Below, in pieces: positions 1-11,960 of a stretch of DNA of 64,000 bases. Source of the DNA: Umbilicaria muhlenbergii (lineage: Eukaryota; Ascomycota; Lecanoromycetes; Umbilicariales; Umbilicariaceae); NCBI GenBank assembly GCA_000611775.1, contig KK106982.1, positions 1,240,001 through 1,304,000 of the forward strand, given 5' to 3'. Each line of letters starts with the position of its first letter. Position 1 is the stretch's first letter. A model generated the notes under the pieces. That model did not search any database. It saw only the letters and a list, made by a program, of their open reading frames with translations, and had not been told where the DNA came from. A program made the position numbers and the translations under genes.

Positions 1-613
1 CTGGTTGTGACTTGAAGTGGGGGTGGGGAGAGGGAAGGGGGGATGGGGTTACTTTGTCCATGACGTTTTCGAGGGAGTTGGGGCAGTCGATGGCGAAGCA
101 GACGAAGAGGAGGTCCGTTTCGGGGTAGGAGAGGGGGCGCAGACGGTCGTATTCTTCTTGGCCGGCTGTGTCCCAGAGGGCTAGCTCGACGGTTTTGCCG
201 GTTGGTGCGTGCTGGGTGTGGGTGATGTAGTTTTCAAACACGGTGGGGACGTATTTCTGGGATAGTGTCAGTGGTTCCTCGCGAACTTATCGATGATGTT
301 CTCGTACCTCCGGGAAGTAGCCTTGACTGTAACTGATCAATAGACAAGTCTTCCCACATCCTCCATCGCCCACAACGACGAATTTCTTCGAGTAGGAGGG
401 CGGTTGCGTCAGATGCGTAGCGGCCGACATTCCGCCAGTGGAGACGACGCTCATCATGGTGCTGACGGTGCCATTGCTCGTTCGTGTGCTCTCCTGCCGT
501 GTAGGTTTCCGACGGGGAGATGCTGATACTGACACAGAGCCCATCTTCTCGCTCATGACCGAAGTCCGTCGACGCAAGTAGTCATAACTGTCGTCGTATG
601 CTTGGGCCGACAT
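1..613 (-). CDS. rho4: Rho-family small GTPase, Rho4-like (5' part; runs off the window)
   Basis: Membrane-associated GTPase that in fungi acts in septation and cell-wall control (family knowledge). The start is the ATG at 613-611 ([10 protein letters not shown]). Exon 1 is 613-308 and exon 2 is 256-53, joined over a 51-bp intron in phase 0; the next donor (GTAACC) is at 52 and the rest lies outside the window. Visible GTPase parts: P-loop [10 protein letters not shown], effector stretch [10 protein letters not shown], and [17 protein letters not shown] of switch II, followed by [18 protein letters not shown]. The long basic, Ser-rich N-terminal extension of about 70 residues before the P-loop separates Rho4 from Rho1, Rho2 and Cdc42. 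The C-terminal CAAX box cannot be seen. I am confident of the Rho family and fairly confident of Rho4. Confidence 0.88.
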
Positions 614-1407
614 CTTGAGTGCCACGAGGCGAATGGATTCAGTCGTCTGATATGGATGGAACGAAGGGCTTAGCTTAGCAGGCCTCAGAAACGGTCGGTA
701 ATATGCACAGTGGAAAGAATAGATGGGTGAGGAATGTTCGGGGTGCTGGTGGGATTAATATAGAATATGGATGGATGCTCGAGCTAGGAGTGGAACTTTC
801 GCGTGTTGATTTTCCATCATTCACCACAGCAACGTCGCGGATCGGCTATCTTAAAGAATCCATCGGCCCAGCACGCTCAGATATTGGCATCAAGGATCTG
901 AACTGAAAAGGTGTCGAGCTTGGTGCATTTCGCGACAGATGCAATGAGTGCTCTCCGAATCTTCTTTAGGTCTCAAAAAGTCGAGAAAGCTGCCCCGGCT
1001 GTTAGAACGGCGTAGACACTGAGAGCTCTATTGCAGCTTGTTGGACTCTCTGCGTCCATATACCGTTTCTCTCACTCCCACAAACATCCATAGGGCACGG
1101 ACTGCATCATAGTCGTAGTGAGCAGCAACACTCCATAAAGGCTACGTTCGAGTGGAGAAGGCGAGGGGTTTAAGTGCAACGCAATCCGGCGGAGTTTTCG
1201 TAGAGAAAGGCTTTGCGCGTACATATATACTCGGTTCGGACTCTTCAGGATATTCGAAAGCGACAGCAACATGGTCTCTACCTTTCACTGGAATCTCATC
1301 ACACCAGGACACATGGAATATGTTTGTGATCATATTTGCATACTATTTACATGCTAACGACCCCCGCAAGCAATGACTTTGCCCCAACCCTTATTTTCCA
1401 TGACCTT
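614..1407. other. Intergenic region between Rho4 5' end and aldehyde dehydrogenase 3' end
   Basis: No supported gene. The interval must hold the Rho4 promoter and the dehydrogenase 3' UTR. Short open frames here have no recognisable sequence and no splice-supported extension. Confidence 0.5.
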
Positions 1408-3330
1408 TTAACCAAAGAGCGCATCACCCAACCCTAGAGGCTTGTCAGCGTTTGTCAATAGTGATACAGAATAAGAGGACTTACTGATTGAGACCGTCTT
1501 GGTTTGCGAGTAGTTGGCAAGGGCTGCCTCACCAAGCTCACGGCCAATACCAGACTCCTTGTAGCCACCGAATGGCAACTGGTGGTGGAGAGTGTTGTAT
1601 GTGTTGACCCAGACGGTACCGGCCTTGAGCGCGTTCGAGACATTGATGGCGGTGTTGAGGTTGCTGGTGTGGACCGCGGCGGCGAGACCGTAGGTGGTGC
1701 CGTTGCCGACTCGGATGGCATCAGCCTCGTCTTTGAATTTCGCGATGGAGCAGACGGGGCCGAAGATTTCTTCTTGCATGATCTTCATGTCTTCGCTGAC
1801 GTTGGAGAAGATGGTCGGTTGGATGAAGTAGCCCTCCTTCCCGTGGCGCTCGCCGCCAATCTCGACCTTGGCGCCTTCCTTCTTTCCCTCCTCGATGTAT
1901 CTGAATGATTGTCAGATCAAGGTCTATCTGAACAGGAACTCTGCTTTTCTAGAACTTACCCCATGATACGGTCGAACTGGAGTTGCGAGACCTGAGGACC
2001 TTGGAAGGTGTTCTCGCCGAATGGGTCTCCAACAACGTTCTTGGAGGCCCTCTCCTTGAACCTTTTGATGAATTCGTCGTAGATTCCTTCTTGGACATAG
2101 ATTCTTGAACCTGCACAGCAGCACTGGCCGTGGTTGAAGAAAATACCGAAGTTGACCCATGAGATGGCATTGTCGATGTTGGCGTCGTTGAAAACAATGT
2201 TTGGACTCTTGCCTCCGAGCTCGAGGGTGACCTTCTTCAAGTTGGAGCCTGCGGCAGCCTTCATGATCTGTCGGCCGACAACAGTGCTACCAGTGAAAGC
2301 AACCTTGTCGACATCCATGTGGGCAGAGATGGCGGCACCAGCAACCTTGCCGAAACCGGAGATGACATTGATGACTCCTGGTGGGAAACCGGCTTCCTTG
2401 ACGAGCTTCGCGGCGTAAAGGCCTGAGAGAGGTGTTTGTTCGGCGGTCTTGAGAACGACGACGTTACCGCAAGCAATGGCGGGACCAATCTTCCACGACC
2501 ACATGAGGAGGGGGAAGTTCCATGGGATGATTTGTCCGCAAACACCGATCTATAATGGGCGATTAAGCTGGCTGTCTTAGAGAACGTTGTTAATGGCCTT
2601 GACTTACGGGTTCCTGCTTTGTGTAGTTGAAGGTGTCAGGTGTTGTGTCGACGACCTTGCCCTCGATCTTATCTGCCCATCCACCGTAGTATCTCAGACA
2701 TCCGGCGGACATGCTGACGTCGACTTGCGCCATTGAGAAAGCCTTGCCATTGTCTAACGACTCAATAGCCGCAAGAGTCTTTGCGTGTTCCTCGAAGAGT
2801 TCCGCGAGTTTGACAAGGTATTTTCCACGTTGCTCGGGTGTCACTTTCCTCCAAGGGCCCTCAAAGGCCTTGCGGGCTGCGGACACGGCGATGTCGACAT
2901 CCTTCTCGGTGGCCTCTTGAACCGCGACGATGGGCTTTTCGGTAGTGGGATTGATGGTCTCGAAGGTCTTGCCGTCGACGGCTTTGACGAATTCGCCGTT
3001 GATGAACCTGCGAAAGGGCGATGTGTTAGTGCTGCGTCCTTCGATTTGATAAACAGGGGTGGAGGCTGTGGCGAGCACCCCTCTTTGTTGCGGGGTAGAA
3101 GGATTTGAATTGGAACTGGAATTTGCTATTGCAACTGGACTGAGGATGTATGTCTCGAGTAAAAAGCATCGGCAAATCCGTCCGTGTCGACTCAAGTCAA
3201 TCGGAGATAAGGGACAAGTGGGGATGAGTGACGAAGGGGATATGGCGTGAGGTGAGAGAAAGACTTACAGTCCAGTTGGCTGCTCGTACTTGCCGGTCTG
3301 GGGGGTTTCGAGTTGTTCTGCAAGAGACAT
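1408..3330 (-). CDS. aldA: Aldehyde dehydrogenase, NAD(P)+-dependent (AldA / Cla h 10-Alt a 10 type)
   Basis: Oxidises aldehydes such as acetaldehyde to carboxylic acids; fungal members of this family are cytosolic or mitochondrial and some are known allergens (family knowledge). Five exons: 3330-3269, 3007-2608, 2549-1960, 1900-1485 and 1433-1408, which add up to 497 residues in frame, the usual family length. Seen: cofactor-site [28 protein letters not shown], catalytic glutamate in [12 protein letters not shown], the [12 protein letters not shown] catalytic-cysteine loop, EEIFGPV, and the C-terminal end VSIRLGDALFG, which appears only after removal of a 51-bp last intron. The start [10 protein letters not shown] is an ATG with short leader. 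The first intron (3268-3008) is unusually long at 261 bp and is open in frame upstream of exon 2 (see findings). Confidence 0.95.
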
Positions 3331-4668
3331 GATTGCTTTTGTTTTTGCAGAGATGGGTATATTGCTGTTCAGAAAGATTGACACAGTAAGTTGAAGAGAG
3401 AAGAGGGAAGAGGGGAGGAGGTGGGGTTGCGGGGGTATAAGTAGGTACGCTGCGTGGGGACGGCTAGCAGGTCAAGTCACCGCGGGTGGCATACCTAGGC
3501 TTCAAATTACCCGTACTCTGTATTTGAAAGCAAAGAGTCGCCATCTGGGTATAGTGCGCCCAAGTGGATCTTCACGCTCGCTATGGGTTCCTAAATAACA
3601 TAGCGCTACACATGGTGTCTCATGCCTGCCCAGCCTACGAGAGCAGCCGTAGTATCCTCCCCCGTGTAACGTTCTCGAGCTTCTAGTAGGGGATGGTCCC
3701 AAAAGTCGAAGGAGGGGTAAAGGTCGGCATAAAGGTCGGGATCAAGGTCCGGGATACCCCTCACCCGTGCTGGATGTGTCGCCATCCTTTCAAATAACCA
3801 TTCCATGCTTGTGACTGGTCTCTGGCCCCGCGGCTGCAGATTTGGGGGAGTCGCACTGCCCTGCGACCATCCACCTGCGGTTCTAGACGCAATCCCTCGC
3901 CGCCAGAGTCAATAGAGTTCTTACGCAGGTCGAGAAACATTTCATGTCCGTCTGAAGAGAGGTGTCAATTCCGGAAAGGGAATCTTAACTCGCCTATGCA
4001 TTCTGCATTCTCCACCCCCGAGGTACGTGATCATTGTTGCGGGGCAAGTCTTGGCTTCATCGAGCGTTCCCTTATGAGAGATGCTCCGCCCTCGAGCCGA
4101 GAGGAGCTCCTTGATGGCATGAGTCGAGTATTTCATACACGGGTCCCCATCCTCTTCGGAAGTCGTGAAGAAAATAGTCCGAGTGCTATCACATGTGGAG
4201 ACCCTGGAATGTAGAGGCATACACGCTACGCTTGGGCGACGACAGAGCGACCGCACAAACGGAGCACTAAAACCCCACAATCCGCTAAGGCAGCTGAAAC
4301 CGGATCGTGGGCTCAAGGAAGATGTGCATTAGATTTGCTGGACCACCGGAGCGCCTTTGCGGCCGCCACACGTCGCTGCTCCCTTCAGACCAATCGAAGA
4401 TCCTGTCATCCGAAAGCGCGATCATCATCCCTGAAGACCCTGAGGGGCTGATCCAAAGATCAAGATCGAATCGACAACGCCACTCCGACATCTTTGATGG
4501 GAGAGCAATGGTGGCGGCAGACGATCCTTCATAGCTAGTTCTTTTCTAGATGAAGCCAATACTGCTTTCCATGACACGTGACGCCATGCGATGCTTGCTA
4601 CTTTGAACAACCCAACAAATCCAGATACAGTACCCCACGCTCAAAGCTAATGCAAACTCGTTAGATTC
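3331..4668. other. Intergenic region, 1.3 kb
   Basis: Lies between the 5' end of the aldehyde dehydrogenase and the 3' end of mre11. No confident gene. One ATG-started open frame on the minus strand (3806-3606, 66 codons) has protein-like acidic/aromatic composition but no recognised similarity; part of it comes from a short imperfect repeat around aaggtcggcat. I would not annotate it as a gene without transcript support. Confidence 0.4.
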
Positions 4669-7075
4669 TTACCTTCTGCTTCTCGTCGACCTCGCTGTTG
4701 CCGGCGGAGGCTCGAACGCGTCGTCGTCATCCGATATTTCGTCCGCGCTAATCTCGTTGGCCTTAACCGCTTTGCCGTTTGCCTGGCTCTTCTGTGTTGC
4801 TGGCTGTGAAAAGTTCAGCTTCGACTGTTTCGCTGGCGCAGCCGCAGCGGCCCTCGCTGGCGCTCGCTTGACGGGCGAGGCCGCCTTCTTGGCTGGTGCC
4901 GTCTTTCTTCCCCCACGTGCAGCCGGCCCTGGCTTGACGAAGAGCTCCGATTCATCTTCGTCAGAATCAACCATGACAACATCGTTGTCTCCTTCGTCGC
5001 TTTCTTCCTCGACGACTTTCTTCTTGCCACGGCCAGTCTTCGCCGGCTGAACCTTCTTCGCAGCAGCCGCCGTTGGTCTGCCTGCCCTCCCAGCTGCTTT
5101 GCCTCTTCCTCTCGCTGCAGATGTTGTGGATGGTAGAGAAACCACCTCATCGTCCTCGTCAGCAATTTCATCATCGGAGCGTATGAGTGCGCCAGGCTGG
5201 TCTTCCCAGTGGCCGCCGTCAATGTCTGAATCCCAATCGTCTGGGCGAGGTTTGACTCTTGCCTTTTTGGTCTTTCGTAGATGTCCAGCTGCGAAGAGCT
5301 CTTCTAACTTGGATTTGTATTTGTCCATTGCGTTCTGAAGGTCGTCCTCGTCCACTTGATCTACGTCCATCAAATTCTTGATCTGATTGGACAAGCTCTC
5401 ATTCACGAACATCTCCATGGCGTGTTTATCGTCTTTGTCCACATACTGGCTGACAGCATCACCAAACGAGTTCTGCGGAAGAATGGTGAGAGACTGCGCT
5501 GTCAAAAACTCGCGGACTAGTTTCTCGATCCTGACGGAATCAATTGAGAGCTGGGCTAGGATAGACTCTTCTGGCAGCGAAGCACCATCGGTAGCCTTTC
5601 GGGTAGTGCCTGCCTTTCTGCGGTAGAATTGGACCACATCGTTGACGTTCGCTACTTTGCCAACAAATCGATTCGAGAACCGTTGGGGGTTTTCGCAGTC
5701 AAAGCTTCCACCATCTGGCGCCGAGTATTCCACTCTCAACCGGACCAATGGCAATGGCACCTCAAGCTCCTCGTCTTGCTCAGGTTCGTCCTGCGCCTCT
5801 ATCCACTCCGTTTTAGCTTGCTCAATGAGATCGTCTACGACGCTCATAAGATATTGGGTCAGCTTCGTCCGGTTGTTCTCTTTCTTCGCGAGGACTTTCG
5901 CCGTTTTGTCTTCGTGCAACACTATCTCCTTCATCACGAACGGCCTCACTGTCTTCAGTCTGATGGGTTCAACCTTGAAGTCTCTGCCAGTAACGCTGAG
6001 GACCGCCACGTGCTTTGGCACTGCTTCACCTGGCATCAGTGACGTTGCGACAGAAGAGCCCGGCTGCATGACATGAAAGTTCATCTCGGGGTTATAGCGA
6101 GGATCTATGAGGCATTCGTGCTCATGGCCCCATACGACTAGATCAAGGAACTCTGGTAGAAAATTTTCAGGCAAGTAGCCCGTCTCGGTATATGCGTGAC
6201 TGTCCGGTTATTAGCTAAATATAAACCCCTTGGTAGGGTATGGTAAAATACGGACTGGTTCTGGTGCACGCTCATTAGGTTAAACCAATCCTGCTTTTGA
6301 GTGCCCGGTTGGAAGAACCTGACCTTGCCGTCTCGAAATGTGCGGAAAAGGCGTTCATCTCTGACATTGCTCATACCATAGAGAGCTAATTTCGTATGAC
6401 CCTTCTGTAGAAGGATTGGCTTCACCAAGATGTTGTCCGATTCTGGAGTTCGCCCATAGTAGTTGACAAGTCCTGAGACCTGTAACAAATCTAGCGCGGC
6501 TAGATGGCCTTCCTAGCTAACATGAGCATGTTGCTGCTTTGCAGGATGGCAAAGGTCGTATACGCACCCCTGACGGGTCATCATGATTGCCGTGGATGGA
6601 AAAGACAGGAATAGCCACATTGATGTCGGGATCCTCGTAATTGACATGCCCGAATGCCCTAGCGGATAATCAGATCTCGTCCACCTTCTCAATCGTGTAC
6701 GCCTACCCTGGAAAGCTTTCACTAGCATCACTGAGCATCTCCAGCTCGCATGGCTTCTCCCCATAACAGTTCATCCGTAATGATCTCATAACCTGATACA
6801 TCGACTTCCTTGAGGGCTTGTTCTCGTGGAAGAGGTCTCCAGCAAGTAGCACCATGTCGACGTCCTGCTCTTTTGCCAGACACATGACTTCGTGGAAGCT
6901 TTTCCAGCTGTCATCGCCACGGATCGGGTCTCGCTCGTTATAGCCGACATGGCTGTCCGTGGCAACGAGTATACGGATCGTGTCGGCAGCTGTATGGCAC
7001 TGTTAGCTTTGTCACGGGGCGGTCATTCTATAATGAACGAGTCCGTAAGGAATGCATACCTGTAAGGGCAGGCAT
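4669..7075 (-). CDS. mre11: Double-strand-break repair nuclease Mre11
   Basis: Mn-dependent 3'-5' exonuclease and endonuclease of the Mre11-Rad50-Nbs1/Xrs2 complex: DNA end resection, telomere maintenance and checkpoint signalling in the nucleus (family knowledge). Exons 7075-7060, 6989-6707, 6658-6568, 6512-6256 and 6199-4669 give 725 residues. Calcineurin-like phosphoesterase motifs are all present: DSHVGY near residue 20, [10 protein letters not shown] near 60, HGNHDDPSG near 128, and GHEHEC near 240. After the DNA-binding cap the C-terminal third is low-complexity, with acidic blocks alternating with Lys/Arg/Gly-Ala-rich stretches, and it ends TRSRR. The first exon is only 16 bp and codes MPALT. 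The 5' end faces the rsm19 gene across about 300 bp, so the two may share a promoter. Intron phases all close in frame. Confidence 0.96.
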
Positions 7076-7382
7076 TGTTGGTACGGCGGATTTGTTGGTC
7101 TATAGAAAGAAGTGCTCTACGTCCATCTCAAGTATTTTCCATGGCCATCGGGCTAGACTCTCAAGTGTCGTAATGTAATCTATGTAAGTCACCTCTGAGT
7201 TGCAGTCCGATCTTGAAATATCTCGCTCTGCCATCTCCAAACACGCTTCTGCCTTGTAGTAGGGTTGACGCAACTATGCGGAACTAGCGCGCTTGCATAA
7301 AATTGTGCATGATGATTTATCCCACTTCTCTTCGTCCATCAAAGACAGCGACTTACCACGAACATTCACCGGAAAGGCAGCC

Positions 7383-7955
7383 ATGCTCGGAACAAGGGCT
7401 CTTCAGGCTCGGTCGGTATGGAAGGGTATGACGTATGGAGGACCAATTAATAGTACAACGGATACTAACCTACAGCATAGGACCACACATCGTGCCGTAA
7501 GCTGTTCTTCCGCATTCTCGATGTCGTCGCAACCGGCCATGTCCACCGCTTTCCCTTCGCCAGTTTGGCGTCTACCAGTGTCCTCATTCGGAGCACTCTT
7601 GCTAACATCAAGATTTCCTCCCCGCCCAGTCTCCCTATCGTGCGCCCCGTCCCCGGCCAACGAACACCGCCCATCAAAACCATGGCCCGCGCAGCGACTA
7701 TACTGCCAAATTTTGTGGGCTTGAAGTTCCAGGTACACAACGGAAAGGTCTACAATGATGTAACAATTACAGAAGAAATGGTGGGGCACAAGCTGGGGGA
7801 GTTCTCGCCGTGAGTCTTCCCATCCGTAAAACTGGGGTTGACGCCGAGAATGGCATGCCCAAGATGAGAAGGGTCGCAGAGAGCCGATCACTGACTTCAG
7901 TATTTGGGATAGGACGAGGAAGAAGTTTACATACAAGCTGAGCAAGAACAAGTAG
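7383..7955 (+). CDS. rsm19: Mitochondrial small-subunit ribosomal protein S19 (Rsm19)
   Basis: uS19 of the mitochondrial ribosome, at the head of the small subunit (family knowledge). Four exons: 7383-7425, 7481-7496, 7630-7809 and 7913-7955, giving 93 residues against about 91 in yeast. The spliced protein reads ARSVWKGPHIVPLPI, then [36 protein letters not shown] and [18 protein letters not shown], which matches the uS19 core throughout. Exon 2 is a 16-bp microexon (GPHIVP) bounded by a CATAG acceptor and a GTAAGC donor. The start ATG at 7383 lies in good context; an upstream in-frame ATG at 7293 would add 30 residues with no similarity. Divergent from mre11. Confidence 0.93.
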
Positions 7956-8173
7956 ATGGGCTGTTGAGATGGGTGCGTAGCTAGGGCGTTTGGGCATGGA
8001 GCACTGGAGTCTCCCTGGATCGATTATGGAAGCATTGGTTCTGAGACACCACGAATCCCAGAAACTGTACATGTATTCATTACCGCCCTTCTACATTGCT
8101 TTCTCTTCGTTATCCCATGGTCTACTTGTATTCATTGCAATGTCCACCGATCCACCACCCCGTACAAACCTAT

Positions 8174-8873
8174 TCAATGGTTCCGTTTGGCAACGCCCGG
8201 TTGCAGCGTCCCCGTTGCGACTTCATTCGACCCATCATAGATTGTCAGCGCATCAACGAGACCATAACCGAACGCAGTCATATACTCATCAAGGCCATCG
8301 ATGGCGGCTTGCAAGACCCCATATGTTACCTGGTGGTTATTGGCATTCTGCACGGAGAGCTGCAGCCAAGCGCCGGCGGCGAAATTATTCCAGGTAAAGT
8401 CGCCTGTGTCGACTGGGCCGTCACCATGGAAGTGCATAATGCTTCCGATGATGCGCCAGGAGGATTGAAGGAGATCCCTGATAACTTGGAAGTCACCCGC
8501 ATAGGGGCGGAGGGTCGCGACGATGTAAGTGTGAGTACCCTGAGCGCACCACAAGATTTCCTTGGGGTAACGGCGGGGCGCTTTGGGGGTGGTTGAGAAG
8601 TCCGGTAAGGCGGAGCGTGGAGATAGTGCGCTGCCGGTGGGTATGCTTGTCAGCGGTGGAACTTGATCTTCATAATGGGATGGAATGTGGAGAGTCCTGA
8701 TGGTTGAGGAGGGGGATCACTTGCGTTCCAGCAATCGTGCCAGGAGCATTTTGGCAGGTTGGTCGACTTCGAGCTGCAAGTAGGGTAGGAGTACTTGGGA
8801 CGACTGGAGTTGCTAAGATTGGTGTAGTGAAGTGGGCTAGAGATGTGAGGATCAATAAGCGGAAGGGTTGCAT
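8174..8873 (-). pseudogene. Secreted-protein paralogue A (unrecognised family), frame interrupted
   Basis: I do not recognise the family. The start at 8873 opens MQPFRLLILTSLAHFTTPI, a typical signal peptide. The C-terminal half (from about 8560 to the TGA at 8174) carries THTYIVATLRPYAGDF and NNHQVTYGVLQAAIDGLDEY, which match paralogue B at 9767-10477 in order and spacing. Signal peptide and C-terminal half lie in different frames, and the region between them is protein-like in the second frame; either an intron with a weak donor or one small length change explains this. No transmembrane segment apart from the signal peptide. The two copies lie in tandem on the same strand. Probably a recently duplicated extracellular protein of unknown role. 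Confidence 0.55.
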
Positions 8874-9766
8874 GATGAGTATCTTGGAATATGTCTCTGG
8901 GGCGAAGCGTGGCAAACTGTCCGGAGTTACGGAATACACAGGAACTTCAAAGATCCCAGAGGGCTGCATCAAAGTACCCAGTAAGACACGGTTGCGTCCA
9001 ATTGAGCCACGTCTTTTCACATCTCGCTATGGTTCATCGCGAGATCGCATGCCGGAGATGTTTCATGGCAGAATTGGGTCGGAGACACGGCCTCCTCAGC
9101 CGTTGACAGACCAGAGACTCCCATGTTGACTATGAGAATATGGCCCTGCACGTAAGGCTTTAAACAGATCAGATATGGGAGTGCAGGAAAGCTGGCGAAG
9201 ATATCAATTTCTCGAGAAGACTCAAAGAGTATATTAGAGAAGTATGACGGCCATAATATCTACCGCTAGACTCGCTGGTAGCAGATGCTCGAAAGCATTC
9301 GGTAAAATAACACGATACCTGCTTATAAGCGTCCCTATCAGCCTTCATAGAAGGTACACGAAGGCGGATGTATGGCCGGGAAGCGGTAACTGCTTGTTGA
9401 AACGAGCGAGAGAAACCTTGACTCTCTAGAGCTCGACGTACTCGGTCGTTACCGGCTGGCAACTTTCGAAGAATAATACCATACGCGCACAATATCCGAG
9501 CTACTACCATTAGCTTCTATCGATACAACCATCCAGCTTTTCTGATCGCACGGTATCAACTTAGAGCGACCTCGGCTCAACTACTGCTCAGCACCCAGGG
9601 CCTCAATCCTTTTTCAATTTCGTCTCCAAACGGTACATCGTTATGGAAAAGTGTCTGGATCAAAATGTCCCAGCACCACAATGTCAATAAAGTAGCCCAA
9701 GATATTGCCTTTTACTGTGTTCTTGAGACGTGAGATAACCAGACCAAGTGGAAGCTGCGACTTCTG
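8874..9766. other. Intergenic region between the two secreted-protein paralogues
   Basis: About 0.9 kb. One open frame on the minus strand (9510-9169, 113 codons) has no recognisable motif, and I do not call it a gene. Confidence 0.4.
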
Positions 9767-10477
9767 TCACCCATTGACTCCGGGTGTGGGGGGCCATAGT
9801 GGGATGATATCCTGCTGCCCATGCCCGACCAAATTCACGCCATCATATACCTGCAAATTTATCGCCGGCCCAGGCCCGAACAAGCTCAGATACTCGTTCA
9901 AGGCGTTGAGAGCCGCACCCCAAACCCCGTAAGTCAGCTGGTGATTATTGGTGTTGCTACCTTAAATCTGCAGCCCTAATGGCCCGTCTGGGTTGTTGGT
10001 CCACCGATATACTCCATTTACAATATCTCCATCGCCGCGAGTCTGGATTGTGGAAATGACATTCTCGTAGGCCCTTCCAATCATATTGATGAGGATGGAA
10101 GGGTTACCTGCAAAAGTAATCAGGGTTGCGCGGATGTAGGTTTGACTGCCTGGGGCCTTCCATTGAAAGGAATATGGAAAGGTGCGTTCCCGAACTTGGA
10201 GCATTGAAGAGGGAGATACGAATGCCGCGGGCGATCGGATCTCTAGAGTGCTAGATATAGAAGAGGTGTCAACCTCGGGAAAGCTAAGACTGACCCATGG
10301 AAGTGGAAGGGGAGCGGGAATAACTTGCGGTTCGGTAATTGTGCCTGGCGCTTTATGAGACGTTGCTGGCTTGCCGGCTACAGAGGAGGAGGATTTCTGA
10401 TCAAGGATCGGAGTCGCGAAGACAAAAGCGGTAAAGGGAAGTAGGGCGACGAGGACGGGGAGACTGAATACAAGCAT
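9767..10477 (-). pseudogene. Secreted-protein paralogue B (unrecognised family), one in-frame stop
   Basis: The start at 10477 opens MLVFSLPVLVALLPFTAFVF, a clear signal peptide with a likely cut after ATP. A Pro/Ser-rich linker follows, then the shared domain: SQTYIRATLITFAGNPSIL, then NGVYRWTNNPDGPLGLQI, where a stop interrupts the frame at about 9962. The same frame stays open beyond it with TNNHQLTYGVWGAALNALN and ends at 9767, and this second half aligns with paralogue A (NNHQVTYGVLQAAIDGLDEY). The gene is therefore either a pseudogene with one stop or makes a shortened product. No splice pair that would remove the stop is visible. Function unknown. Confidence 0.6.
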
Positions 10478-11058
10478 TCTCGATGATTTGAAAAGAAAGT
10501 AATAGGGATATTCAATGACGCTGAGGATATTGACTTTCTATGAAATACAGAGTAAAACGGATGTAGAAGCCACGCTATATAGACAATGTCGCCGTTGGGA
10601 AAACACATGCTGCCAATATAATAAACCTCTATCTGTTGTAGTAGAGCTTCGCCGGCAATCGCGTGGCGCTTATGTTTCATGAGATACCATCTCGATAGGA
10701 GCTCTAGAAAACATTTCACTAGGCTCCTGACAAGAAGCGTACGGTTTAAACATCAAGTACACTTGAAGGGTAGTAGAGCCATTGATACTGTAGAGGCCTA
10801 GTGCGTTGGTCGTTAATGTAACTGATAAACTCCATGGCCATAAGGCTGAACGACCTTGGCTTGTGATTGGCTGGCGACTTTCAGATCCAACATCGAGCTT
10901 CTATAGTTGTCACCTGCTCATACGAGCACCGATCATCAGCAGGAATATCACTGCCTCACTTGCGCAGTACCAGCCCAGACCCCCCCTCATTCACCACAAA
11001 ACATTCACCTCCGTCAATCACACTGCCCATCCCTGCTTCACTCCGTCCACCTCTCACC
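10478..11058. other. Intergenic region, divergent promoters of paralogue B and taf10
   Basis: About 580 bp between divergent genes. Nothing else recognised. Confidence 0.4.
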
Positions 11059-11960
11059 ATGTCCTCCCCCAACGCAGCCGCATTGACCCAAGACCCCGAC
11101 CCCTTCCCCCAAGACCCTATCGACGAAGACATCGAGGCCCCCCTCGAAGACCCCGACATGGACCTCGACATGACTGCCGCCCCCGAGCAAGCGCCCCCAG
11201 GCGCAAACTTCGACAGCAACAACAACCCGCTCGACGCCCTCGACCCACCTCCAGACCCGCGCATACCCACGCGAAAAGATATGAGTTTACGAGAGTTCCT
11301 AGGAAAGATGGACGAATACGCTCCAATCGTATGCCACATTCTTCAACCCCGATCCTCCCCCCCGGAGCATCTCCCCCCCATCTCCCAGTCTTCCCCTCCC
11401 TCGCAAACCCTCCGCTAACACCCCCCCAGATCCCCGACGCAGTAACCGCCCACCACCTGACCCTTGCCGGCCTCCCTCCACCCCCCACCACCTCCACCAG
11501 CACCCCCACCGACCCCAGCATCCCGCACACCCCGCTCCATCTATCGCGCCTCCTCGCCCTCGCCACCCAAAAATTCATCGCCGACATCGCCGCCGACGCC
11601 TACCAATACAGCCGAATGCGGAGTTCGAACACCACATCCAACAACCCGATGAACACGCTAGGCATAGTCTCCGGCTCCACTGCCGGCGTCATCCTCCCTT
11701 CGACGACAGCTTCATCTCAGCCGAACCAAGGGGCGGGAGTGGGGGGTGGCGGGGAGGGGCAAGGGGGAGGGAATAAGAAGGGAGGGGCTGCGGGGGGTGG
11801 GGGGAATGCGAGCCATGTTTTGGGGGTGCAGAGGGCCGGCTTTGGTGGTGGGGGCCAGGGGGGCAGTGGGCAGGGGAGGACGGTGCTGACGATGGAGGAT
11901 TTGGGGATGGCGGTGGGAGAGTACGGGGTTAATCTTAGGAGGGGGGAGTTTTATCGATGA
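11059..11960 (+). CDS. taf10: Transcription initiation factor TFIID / SAGA subunit 10 (TAF10)
   Basis: Histone-fold subunit shared by TFIID and SAGA (family knowledge). Two exons, 11059-11328 and 11430-11960, joined in phase 0 over a 101-bp intron, giving 266 residues. An acidic Pro-rich N-terminus leads into the conserved TAF10 core: [14 protein letters not shown], then [15 protein letters not shown], then [30 protein letters not shown], and the C-terminal [20 protein letters not shown]. Between the last two is an inserted Gly-rich linker of about 60 residues. Codon third positions are almost all C in the first two thirds and almost all G in the last part (see findings). Confidence 0.95.

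Noticed and set aside
3606-3806. ATG-started minus-strand frame of 66 codons with protein-like composition
   Set aside because: Part of it derives from a short imperfect repeat; no motif, no splice partner and no family resemblance.
9169-9510. 113-codon minus-strand frame between the two secreted-protein paralogues
   Set aside because: No start context, motif or similarity to its neighbours.
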